Shown here piece after piece: positions 11,174 through 20,221 of a stretch of DNA of 64,000 nt. Made by a program: the position numbers and the translations under genes. Position 1 is the first letter of the stretch, and each line of letters opens with the position of its first letter. This stretch comes from Meconema thalassinum (Eukaryota > Arthropoda > Insecta > Orthoptera > Tettigoniidae): the NCBI GenBank assembly GCA_946902985.2, contig OX336389.2, positions 1,079,343,788 to 1,079,407,787 of the forward strand. The letters are read 5' to 3'. The notes beneath the pieces were generated by a model, which worked only from the letters and a program-made list of their open reading frames with translations, was not told where the DNA came from and did not search any database.

Positions 11174-11525
11174 TCCATTGGTATATAACGACGTACTGCT
11201 TGAAGCCTGATACAGCTGACCATTATGGCGGCAATGCAAGGCACACCATCAAACAGAAGAAGATCAACGTCCTGACATCGACTAAACCAAAATTTTCCCC
11301 TCGACACGTATGGGTACGTATTGTGGTGTATACTAGGACCAATAATACGAGCAAGGCAATCTGGTGAGTAGGCCTAAGCTCCAGTTTAGGTTTGTGTTTG
11401 TATGTAAAGCCTCATTAACACATAGAATTTAACATGCAAGTTATGCATAGTTTAAAGTTTCAGTGTTGTCCAGGACGTCATAGACTAGGGGAATTTTGTA
11501 ATGTATCGCGATCCATACTACTCCC
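11174..11525 (+). repeat. Dispersed repeat 'R', copy 2, right part
   Basis: Bases 11174-11310 match the reverse complement of 335-490, and 11367-11525 match the reverse complement of 645-800. There is no convincing coding potential. Confidence 0.55.
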
Positions 11526-11660
11526 GAGGTGGGTTTAGTTCCAACCTGAGCCATCTTATAAGTGGTTTTCTGTTTCCACACTTGTAGTCCAGACAATGGT
11601 ACCTAACTTACGGCCATGACAACTTCCTATCCAAATCCTACCTCAATTACAAATAGTACA
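11525..11660 (+). repeat. SINE internal fragment (family A)
   Basis: The body motifs CTGAGCCATCTTATAAGTGG, TTTTCTGTTTCCACACTT and AATGGTACCTAACTTACGG correspond to the middle of the SINE at 52466-52687 and its 3' half at 61451-61690. The tRNA-like head and A-rich tail are missing. Confidence 0.55.
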
Positions 11661-11778
11661 CACACCACAGTGACACAGGTTATCAGACAACTTCTCCACA
11701 CATCCAAGTACATGGGCCTACATACCAGGATGTCGCAAAGCCCCTAAATAATCAACAACTATCATTCATGAATGCTTT

Positions 11779-12530
11779 TTAACCCTGCGTTACTCGCGCA
11801 TGATCTCACGGTCTGGGCGTAGGTTTTTCTTTGTTATTACATAGCTATAAGTTGGCAAAAAGTGCGGGTAGCCGGTATAGCTTCCGTTTCCAACCCCACC
11901 CCAACTGTTTCGTTCAGTCTGCGGTGTGACCTTGAGTTGTAACAGTGCTGTTTTCTCCAAGCCCGGTAATTGTCATTCCGTGCGTGAGTAAACGTATTTG
12001 TGCTTTTTCAACTTTTTAGTATAGAATGTTATGTCTAAATCCTAAACAAAATGGATCATAATGAGAATAGGATTCTTCGTCTACTAAATGAAGTGTAAAG
12101 TGAACCTGATATATTTGATGATCTTCTGGAAAAAACAGATTCAGACTAAAAAGTGTCAGTGTGTATGTGTAATAGTGTCAGATGTTTACAGAGTTGACAT
12201 TATGCTAACCAAACAGATTTATTTACATCCAAGTTTTCTAAGCTGTCATTTTCAAAAGCAATGATGTTTGATAAGTTATTTCCAGTAAAAAGGTTTTTCA
12301 GTTATTAGTTATACATATTTAGTTTATAATTACATATATTATTGTAGGCTTGTACTTACGTAAAACAGGTTATTACCATCGGAGTACTTCTATTCTTCTT
12401 ATGTAAATTAGAGTTTGCCAAAAATATCAAAATTTATCCATTAAAACCCAATTTTAACAATGAAAAGAAAACACGGTCTCTGAGTCCGTGCGTGGGCATT
12501 GGTGTAACTGTGTTAGCGTGGGTAACATGC
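11779..12530 (+). mobile_element. Possible piggyBac-type remnant
   Basis: TTAACCCTGCGTTACTCGCG at 11779-11798 looks like a piggyBac TTAA target and C-rich terminus. A short ORF from ATG 12051 reads MDHNENRILRLLNEV before a stop, then SEPDIFDDLLEKTDSD in another frame, resembling the acidic N-terminus of piggyBac transposases. Near 12510-12530, GCGTGGGTAAC is a plausible degenerate inverted end. No catalytic domain remains, so this is tentative. Confidence 0.4.
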
Positions 12531-13016
12531 TTCTGTCAAATACAATAACTGAATCACCATTCTAAATCTCAAGAGAGTAATATGCCCTGTTCCTATAGTT
12601 TATTTCAAAGCTTGGTATTTCTTTATAGTAAAAATGTAACAAGAGTTACCATACCATGGAATAATCCTCTAATTGAGAGCAAATATATGCTGCATATTAA
12701 CTAAAACAAGAGTCATGGAAAATCATAGGCTATAATTTAAATTATGCCTAAATATACACACACAAATTCCTTCCGTCCATAATGCTCTAGCTCAACTTCA
12801 AAAGGCCCTTTCCCCACCTTCCAGAGATATCAAAAGCACTCTATGGTAATCAAGGCATTCAACATAAAAATATACGGAAGCAACACTTGAGACCCAAACA
12901 CACGTATATTTTGATACATTGATCTCTGCAAAGAATTTCTTTAGGGCATCCAAGTGAAGAGGAAATTCACCAAATTAAATGGAGAGGCAATATGGGTCAA
13001 CTATAACAGACCTCAC
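12531..13016. other. Unassigned; probably intron 1 of the DENND6-like gene
   Basis: AT-rich with no coding signal. If the exon at 13017-13184 is real, this stretch and much of the window to its left is intronic on the minus strand. Confidence 0.4.
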
Positions 13017-13184
13017 CTCCATTGCCTGGCCGAGTTCAAGATCAAACGTGACAATGCAAATACAGTGAATCCAATTGGAAAATCTGTCCCAGGGTAGAAT
13101 TGCACTAATATTGTTTTCATCGTCATCATCATCGTCCACGCAATCTACTTCCCTGTCAGAGGCACTACTACTACTCGCAGCCAT
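13017..13184 (-). CDS. DENND6: DENND6 (FAM116) first coding exon
   Basis: Fifty-six codons on the minus strand, from ATG at 13184 to a GTGAGG splice donor (13016-13011), phase 0. After a Ser-rich start ([15 protein letters not shown]) and a run of aspartates comes [19 protein letters not shown] and then DLELGQAME. This closely resembles the beginning of the DENN domain of DENND6A/B (FAM116), where vertebrate proteins have a W-x-x-F-x-x-W-L-H-C-V-C-V-V-G-F-DLELGQ-type block. DENND6 proteins are guanine nucleotide exchange factors for Rab14 acting in endosomal recycling. The start is chosen because the track ORF's upstream Leu/Lys codons are non-AUG and because the exon opens just upstream of an acidic leader seen in the family. 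Later exons are not in this window; intron 1 must be long. A retrocopy is less likely given the donor exactly at the homology end. Confidence 0.75.
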
Positions 13185-13797
13185 CTTCAATGTTTACTTA
13201 CTACCGCGTTATCTGGTGGCAAGACATATTACCAGGACCAGGATTTCTTCTACTCTTCGAGCATGTAGCTGATTTATGATCTAAGCTTCTACTCTTCCTC
13301 TCCTTCTGCTCGTGGGAATACTGTGGGGTTAGCATTTGCACGCTACCCAATAACAAATCGTTCTATCGTGAGTACCATCAGCCCGATTCTGTAAGAAATG
13401 GTTAAGCCATAATCAGTCCTTGGGACCCCTTAAAGACTGGTTGGCGGTCGAATTGGTATTCTGTAACGCCAAATCGCATCCATGCTGGGACGTAGGTCTT
13501 CCCGCTGAACGATCCGCCGTAAAGGCTGGTTCATGTTCCTAGGGCTTGTTAGCCGTGTTGTAGCCCATGGTTAGCTCATTTGTAGCGATAAATCAAAGAT
13601 GGAAGTTAAGAGCTGATATGTATATTATCACCTAATGGCTTGAATATTAAGTTATTTATTGAAGATGGGCTAAGGTATAAAGGTAAGTACAAAACAATGT
13701 ATTTTTGATTCGTCAAGTTGTGCAAATATCTTTGACGATTAAGGTAAATATCTTATTAATATGAATAATGTCATCCCGTGTAATATTCCACTTGTTA
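13185..13797. promoter_or_regulatory. Upstream region of the DENND6-like exon
   Basis: This should hold the 5' untranslated region and promoter for the minus-strand exon. I cannot mark a TATA box or initiator with confidence. A GGTAAGTAC splice-donor-like site at about 13681-13689 on the plus strand could end a non-coding exon of a divergent transcript; that is speculation. Confidence 0.3.
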
Positions 13798-14735
13798 GCC
13801 TACTTTTCACATTTTGCAAAAATGAGGAAAAAGTAGACTTATGAGATCGATCCGGGAAAATGTGTGTCTGTCTGTCTGGCTGGCTGGCTGTGTGTGTGTG
13901 TGTGTGCCCCCCCCCCTATCAACTCCTAAACGGCTGCAGCAATCAAAACAAAATTTAGTATGAGTAAAGATGTGCACCGGAATATCTCACGTCCATATTT
14001 GAAAATGATGTAAGTGCTACCAACTGCAGAAAAAACGCACTAGAAATTTGAGCTCCATGTTGGATATCTTGCAAGGTATGCATGGGAGCTATTCCAAAAT
14101 TGGCACACATGTAGATAAGGCTATTTCAGTTAAATTTCCAGGAGGCCAACCATGACAGTGTTGCCAAAATAATTTTAAGCCATCTGATAGGTCCAATGTT
14201 TAAATGCATATAACATCTACGCTATCAATTGGATATCAACCAAATTTTGTATGTAATATCTGTACATAAACAGATATGACTGAGCGTATTCTTAAGAGCC
14301 ACCAGGACTGTCAACTGTTGATAATTGCTCTCTCTATTTTTTATATCCAAATACCAATATATCAGAAAGTATGCAAGCCAACAGCTTTAAACTATGCACA
14401 CGTATATTCTGACATTTTAGATTAATTTGGAGCAACTTATATACGTCAGTTCTACCAACATGATTATAAGCATGATGATAGTACCAATTTTTAAATACAT
14501 CTAACTTCTATACTATCAGTTGGATTTCAACCAAATTTCGTATGTGCTATGTGTACCATAACAGATATGACTATAAGTATTGTTAAGAGCAATCAGGGCT
14601 GCCAACTGTTAATAAATGCTGTATATATTCTTTTTACCCTAATATCAATATATCAGAAAGTATGCAAGCCAACAGCTCTATACTTTGCACACGTATAGCA
14701 CCTGACATTCTAGATTAATTTGGAGTTATTAATAC

Positions 14736-15953
14736 GAGAAAATTGAGAGAGGAGCAGTATGGATTCAGACCTGGGAGATCAACAGTGGATCTCATATTTT
14801 CAGTGAGACAGCTCCAGGAACACCACTATGAATTTGGAGAGGATCTGTTGATGGCCTTCCTGGACATCGAAAAGGCCTATGATAGTGTGTGTAGGGAGAA
14901 GGTTTGGAAAGCAATGGAAAACATGGGAGTGGAAAAAGGGACTGTAGGCAGAGTGAAGGAGATGTATTGTGGAAGTGTGAGTTGTGTGAAAGTTGGAGGG
15001 GAAAGAACAGACTGGTTCAGACAAATGAGTGGCCTGAAACAGGGTAGTGCGCTGTCACCCCTTCTCTTTATTGTGGATATGGACGAGGTAATGACACGGA
15101 TTGCAGGAAAGATAGGAGAAGATAAGATGAAAGCAATGGTGTTTGCAGATGATCTCATGGTCTGGGGAAACAAGGAGGAGGAAATTCAGGAGCAACTGAA
15201 GGCTTGGGAAGAAACAGTGGGAGAGTACGGATGGAAGTTCAACATCAGTAAATGTGAGATCCTGTTAACGACCAGGAAAAAGGACAGATCAATGAGTGGG
15301 ATAACACTTGGAGGTGGACAGCTGAAGAAGGTGGAAAGTCTCAAGTACTTGGGAAGTCTAGTGGAGGAAAATGAGAGAAATGACAAAGAGATTACGGAAC
15401 GTGGCAGACAGGCAGAAGCATTTCTGAGAAGCATTAGGAGCTTAGTGTGGAATAAAGATGTCCCACAAAAAAGCAAGGAAGTGTTATACAGAAGCTACTA
15501 TATCCCGATACTGACCTATGCTTCAGAAACGTGGACAATGAAGAAAAGAGACATAAGCAGAATACATGCAGGTGAAATGAAGTTCCTGCGAAGTAGGATC
15601 GGAGTAACAAGAAGAGACAGGTTGAGGAATGAAAAGGTCAGGGAAATGGTGAAAGAGGAGCCCTTGCAAGGTAGGATTGAGACGTCAAGACTGAGGTGGT
15701 ATGGACACTTAAAGAGAATGGATGAGAAGAGGATTCCCAAGAGGATACACGAGATGCAGATACAGAAGAAACGACCAAGGGGAAGACCAAGAGATAGATG
15801 GCTGAAAGGAGTGGAGGAATGTGTCAAGAAGAGAGGCGAGGACTGGACCAGAGTGACAGCGGAGAGGTGGTGGGAAGAAAGGACCAAGTGGCGAGGCTTA
15901 TGTTCCAAACAGACCCAGCCTGGGGCTGGAAACTGTACAAGATGATGATGATG
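14736..15953 (+). mobile_element. 5'-truncated LINE with (GAT)n tail and 5-bp TSD
   Basis: Inserted in X copy 1. The target duplication AATAC flanks it (14731-14735 and 15954-15958), and the empty site is visible at the matching place in X copy 2 (about 24030-24060). It begins inside the RT domain and ends in GATGATGATGATG, typical of RTE-like 3' microsatellite tails. Confidence 0.85.
14743..15945 (+). CDS. Truncated LINE reverse transcriptase, open through the C-terminus
   Basis: Four hundred codons without a break to the native-looking stop. RT motifs are EEQYGFRPGRSTVDLIF near residue 3, FLDIEKAYDSV (A box), MSGLKQGSALSPLLF (B), MVFADDLMVWG (catalytic FADD), WKFNISKCEILL and SLKYLGSLV. 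The C-terminal part has YASETWTMKKRD, RLRWYGHLKRM and a basic PRGRPRDRW, a region common in RTE-type LINEs. The endonuclease and RT fingers are missing through 5' truncation, so the first Met is not the native start. Intactness suggests a young insertion compared with the LINE at 1063-4320. Confidence 0.9.
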   Translation: MREEQYGFRPGRSTVDLIFSVRQLQEHHYEFGEDLLMAFLDIEKAYDSVCREKVWKAMENMGVEKGTVGRVKEMYCGSVSCVKVGGERTDWFRQMSGLKQGSALSPLLFIVDMDEVMTRIAGKIGEDKMKAMVFADDLMVWGNKEEEIQEQLKAWEETVGEYGWKFNISKCEILLTTRKKDRSMSGITLGGGQLKKVESLKYLGSLVEENERNDKEITERGRQAEAFLRSIRSLVWNKDVPQKSKEVLYRSYYIPILTYASETWTMKKRDISRIHAGEMKFLRSRIGVTRRDRLRNEKVREMVKEEPLQGRIETSRLRWYGHLKRMDEKRIPKRIHEMQIQKKRPRGRPRDRWLKGVEECVKKRGEDWTRVTAERWWEERTKWRGLCSKQTQPGAGNCTR

Positions 15954-16386
15954 AATACAAGGCAGTGCTGCCAACATGATTCTATCCCTGCTGATATGTC
16001 CAATTTTAAAATACATGTAACTTCTATACTAACAAATGGATTTCATCCAAAATTGGCACAACAAGATATCATAATATTTCAGATTATTTCTGACCAGCAC
16101 ACGCATGACATTGTTGGCAACATGCTTTTACGCGTGCTGATAGACCCAGTGTCTAACTGCATGTAACGTCCATTGGACTTCAACCAAATTTAGTATTCTG
16201 TACCTAATGAGATGGAACTAAGAATATATTCAGTCACCAGGGCTGCCAACTGTAGTGCTCTATTAGGCTACATTATACCAGGTATATTTTGAACTAATTA
16301 GATATTTCGATATTACCAACTTAATTTCGTCATTATTCTAGATCGGTTCATATTCTGTAGAATAATCATTGGCATGAAAAGTAGGC

Positions 16387-16787
16387 TGTATAGTTCTTCA
16401 CGGAACTTCTTGTTTTTTTTCAGATGCTGTACGAATAAAAGAGATCTAAAACGATTTTTATTTGCTGGAGAAGAAACTTAAGTGCTATTTTACTGCTTTG
16501 GAAAGAATTAGCTTTAATTTTAATTGTAGAATTCGAATCATATTTGCGGAAGCTTAAGTACGGGTAGTCGAATCTTGTTTATAGGTTATGGGAATAATTG
16601 CTGTTAGAAGTTTCAAGACGAATACCTACCTACCTTCCTAATGTACGGCAATTGTCCTTTTAATTATTTAAATTATCACTGCTTGAAGAGAGGCTGCAAA
16701 TATTCACATTTCTTCACGGCCTTGGCCTATGCCATTGGTAAATTATAATTAATTGTTGTGACAGAGAGATATGACAACTTGATCATA
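16387..16787. other. Unassigned stretch
   Basis: There is a strong acceptor-like CTTCTTGTTTTTTTTCAG near 16405-16422 on the plus strand, but no coding frame follows it. No repeats are recognised. Bases 16893-17242 likewise show nothing definite. Confidence 0.3.
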
Positions 16788-16892
16788 ATGGACTTTCACA
16801 AACTGAAATTAAGTCATTTATCTAAGGAAATGATAGCATTAGAGGAAATGTTATCCCCTTCATCAGAACTGGTAGTGTCAAACCCTGATGCA
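16788..16892 (+). CDS. Possible coding exon of an unidentified gene
   Basis: An ATG (16788) opens 35 codons beginning MDFHKLKLSHLSKEM and ending SNPDA, directly followed by a consensus donor GTAAGT (16893). A possible acceptor, TTGTTGTGACAG, ends about 16764, which would give a short 5' leader. I do not recognise the product. It lies about 3.6 kb from the DENND6-like exon on the opposite strand. A chance ORF next to a chance donor cannot be excluded. Confidence 0.3.
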
Positions 16893-17337
16893 GTAAGTAT
16901 TTAAACAGAGCTTGGCAAGTAGCCTTAGTACGTTAGTAGGCAGGTTGGAACATACAGAGTATTGTAGGCTTTCATATTGAAATAATGAGGGAAGTTAATG
17001 TTAAATGTAATGCATGCAGTCGATTAACAGTGTAGACCTGGAATGCAGTAGCCTATATCAATATATCATTCTAATGAAATAGGCCATCACTTAGACGTAG
17101 CCTATACCAAGACATAGAGATAGGAAATAATATCCGAACCCAAATTAACTAAATTTTCCAGTGTTGCGTGTAGGCAAAACCATTGGCCTGGATAAAGATT
17201 ATTCATGCGTGACTACCCCCACTGTGCGTGACTAAACCAGGGGAGTTTATTAGTGATGAGCATAATTCTCGTTCGAGATACTCGAGACTCATGCCAGTAC
17301 TCGCGAGTCATGCTCGAATCAGACCTCAGCGGTGGAA

Positions 17338-18330
17338 GGCCGGTATTACACTATCAAAGAAATTTGTCAAAGATCTTTGATAAAATACCTTTTATAAAAT
17401 ATATGGCAGTGTAATGGGGAAATCATTTATAAAAGATGGTTCTATAAAATGTATGAGCATCATGCGATCTTTGATGAAAGATTCAAACCAAAATGGCAGA
17501 TCATAACAGCTGGAATATTACCACAACAAAGATGCTCATATCAGAGTTTGAAATGCATGACATGTTACATAATGAATTTTATACAATGTAAAACATAAAT
17601 AACAGATATAAAGTGTAGGTAAAATAGCCGAGGCTATAAGCGCTGCCCACAAAGGATGCACATTTCAGGATATAAAGAAGAATTAAATAGTTAAATAGGC
17701 TGAAATAAGCCATGAATAGCAGTGTATTTTATATTGTAATATTTGTATTGTAGGTAATTTGTCAATTTACAAGCGAGTGTAAATAGGCATTTTATCTTTA
17801 CCGGTAGATAATATAATATGTAACCAACCACTTAGATTAAGTGGTTGGTTGGCGAAGTGGTTGGTTGGCGGAAGGGCTAGAGCGCTCGACTATCGTGCGA
17901 TATGATCAAGGATCGAATTCCACTTATTGCTTACTTTTTATTTCATATGTTTCAATTATATTTGCTCGGGCAGTGGTTGTTTGGAACGTCATCATTATTC
18001 ATTTCTTCATAATTATTAATAATTAAATATTATTGCAATTTTTCAAGTCTTCGTACTGCAGCGCGTTCACCAAGATTTTACTTGTGCGACCCATGGTTTA
18101 ACCCATAGACGTTCACTTTATCGTTCCGTTTCTTGTATATAACGAAATTGCCACCACAGAATTTAAACTACCATAATACGCAGTAGTTAAGTGAACAAGG
18201 AACTGTCCTTCATACCTTTTGCTGAACTATGATAAAATATTTGATGTAGTGTAATGGTGCGATGATTGCTTTGTATAACTTTTATAAAAGTTCAGTTTTA
18301 TAAAATTCCTTTGATAGTGTAATACCGGCC
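17338..18330. mobile_element. TIR element, possibly Harbinger-like, nested in the hAT MITE
   Basis: The terminal inverted repeats read GGCCGGTATTACACTATCAA on both strands, followed by CTTTGATAAA and TTTTATAAA words. Similar words occur inside the ends of the Harbinger derivative at 58979-59945. I could not find a clean target duplication. There is no transposase ORF. Confidence 0.6.
17840..17930 (+). repeat. tRNA-like SINE head fragment
   Basis: GGCTAGAGCGCTCGACTATC followed by GATCGAATTCC resembles the D-to-anticodon region and B box of a tRNA-derived SINE. A direct duplication AGTGGTTGGTTGGCG precedes it. There is no recognisable body or tail. Confidence 0.4.
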
Positions 18331-19090
18331 TTACCATGGCCAGGAGCGAACCTGAAAACTTGGAGTTGGTAGACCGACACGATAATCGTTCACCCACCGT
18401 GGCAAGCACAGTGATCGGCAGGCAAACAGACTGCAGGCGAGGAACAGCACACAGCAAGCGCCTGATGTCTCGATACAACATCGAGATGATCGAGAGCTCT
18501 AAATCACGCTTGCCAGCTCTAGCTCGAGAGTTAAACCCTATGCGCCTGACGTCACATACAGCATCGAGATAGCATTACAATGCACAGACTGCATCGGTTG
18601 CTCAGCCTGGATCGAGAGCTCTGCATCATGCTTCCCATCACTAGTGTGTATACACAGTGCTGTAGTTGGGCCGGTACGGCGTACCCCCTAAAACCAAACT
18701 CGTTATAAGCGTACCGGTTAAACTACGTTTTTATTTCTGTAAAAAAAATAGCCCTACTGTAAAATGTCCAATGGATTTCAGAATGAAAAATCGGAAATGA
18801 TTTTTTACTTGTTCAGAGTTATCTCGTGGCACAACGTGGAACTAATTGGGCCCATAAGAGTTGGAGAGTGACATTTCAATCGCGCCCGGATGTATAATAC
18901 ATGTTCAGCTGTTGGCAACATTGTGAACTTGGTTTCTTTTGGCGGTATACGCTTGCTTGTGTGTTTTCAGTGCCACACTATGCCGTTGTTTGAATTGAGT
19001 CTGATTTGTCGTTAGGTACTGTCTGTGTAAAGACGTAAAGTGTGTGTGCGAGTGAAAGTACGTACCGTACATCATAATTTCAAAGTAATA

Positions 19091-20056
19091 ATGAGCTTGC
19101 TTAACTGGTTAAATAGTGGCAAACGAAAAACTCCAGATGATAACAGGGACGTTGAAGAGAACAGTGCTAGCTGTGACCATCGAGGCCCTTAGAAAAGATG
19201 GATCATCTCAAAAGACAAAGATTTTGAGGAGGAATTTAAGAATGTAGGAAGTGATTCAGTTATTCCTTCTGGTCAAGTAAGTTCAGTGATTCTAGATTAT
19301 CTAGAATGGTGGTCGGAGACTCAGCACAATTACTTTTTTATTTGGGATTAAAAATGATTATATTTTCTATTAAAACTGAAAACAGCTGGCTAGTAATAAA
19401 GAACAAAAAAATTGGTTGTTCTTATTGTGCTGAAGCTGGCAGGCATGGTTTGGTACCACAGCAAGGTCCAGGATTAAAACCAGCTAAATAGTGGTTTGAT
19501 GGGGAAATTACTAGTAATAAAGAACAAAAAACTTGGTTGTTCTTATTTTGCTGAAGCTGGCAGGCATGGTTTGGTACCACAGCAAGGTTCAGGATTAAAA
19601 CCAGCTAAGTAGTGGGTTAATGGGGAAATTACTTATTTTGGAAATATTAAAGATTTGCAGCAAAATAGTTTAAGAAAGAAAATATATGAACATAAAGAAT
19701 CTATGAGTCATATACGTGCAGAGCAGGCTAAGGCTAGTGCTGAGAGCAAACCTTTAGAAGCAGGAGTAGATAAAATGTTAGTTGATCAGTGTGAGTCAAT
19801 AAGTAAACTGTTTAGGACAGCATATAAAGGGGCAAAGCTAGGAAGACCATTCACTGATTTTCCAATAGACATTCAAGTTCAGGAACTTAATGGTTTGAAT
19901 ATGGGAAGAGTCTTACATTCTAAGTTCAGTTGCACCAACATTACGGATCATATAGCCATGAGGAAGACAATAGCTAATCACCTTATAAACAAGAAGTTCC
20001 GTGACGAACTAAAGAGCCTACTTTTCTTAAAATTTAAGATTCATGCCAACGAATAA
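19091..20056 (+). pseudogene. KIAA1586-like hAT transposase, N-terminal segments
   Basis: ATG 19091 opens MSLLNWLNSGKRKTPDDNRD and stops after 34 codons. Further in-family pieces follow: LEWWSETQHNYFF, a zinc-finger-like NKKIGCSYCAEAGRHG and, from 19655, a clean frame with RKKIYEHKESMSHIRAEQA, AYKGAKLGRPFTDFPIDIQ and VQELNGLNMGRVLHS. These resemble the domesticated human KIAA1586 protein and its transposase relatives. The real coding ends at the X copy 2 insertion (20016), and the last residues of the open frame belong to X. The gene resumes at 24987. Confidence 0.8.
19391..19632 (+). repeat. 121-bp tandem duplication inside the transposase
   Basis: The unit starting TAGTAATAAAGAACAAAAAA occurs at 19391 and again at 19512, with only a few differences. 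It duplicates the zinc-finger-like CSYCAEAGRHG segment and breaks the reading frame. Confidence 0.85.
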
Positions 20057-20221
20057 TAATCTATATGGATCTATCTAGAATAATGATGAACTTAAGTTGG
20101 TAATATCGAAATTTCCAATTAGTTTGAAAAACTGTATACAAGGCATAATGTAGCCTAATAGAGAACTACAGTTGGCAGCCCTGGTGACTGAATATATTCT
20201 TAGTTCCATCTCTTAAGGTAC

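Larger units (their letters stand above)
13798..16386 (+). mobile_element. Modular TIR element 'X', copy 1
   Basis: The ends are inverted: GCCTACTTTTCACATTTTGC at the left and GGCATGAAAAGTAGGC at the right. Inside the left end is a CTGT/CTGG/TG microsatellite and a poly-C run (13861-13915). Then come repeating modules of about 285 bp containing GGGCTGCCAACTGTTAATAA, TATATCAGAAAGTATGCAAG, CACACGTATA, ATTAATTTGGAG and TTTCAACCAAATTTCGTATG. Copy 2 lies inverted at 20016-24971. A truncated LINE (14736-15953) interrupts it. No ORF of its own is visible, so it looks non-autonomous; superfamily unknown. Confidence 0.75.
17251..18643. mobile_element. hAT-like MITE with a nested TIR element
   Basis: The ends are TAGTGATGAGCA at the left and the complement of TAGTGATGGGAA at the right. 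Flanking octamers GAGTTTAT (17243-17250) and GTGTGTAT (18644-18651) agree at 6 of 8 positions, as expected for an aged hAT duplication. Inside are repeated CTCGAGACTC/CGAGAGCTC motifs. It carries the insertion at 17338-18330 and abuts the next hAT element. Confidence 0.65.

Noticed and set aside
13861..13917. CTGT/CTGG/TG microsatellite as an independent feature
   Set aside because: It occurs in the same place in X copy 2 (24870-24912), so it is part of the element's end.
15516..16016. A 166-codon minus-strand ORF
   Set aside because: Antisense of the LINE reverse transcriptase C-terminus at 14743-15945.
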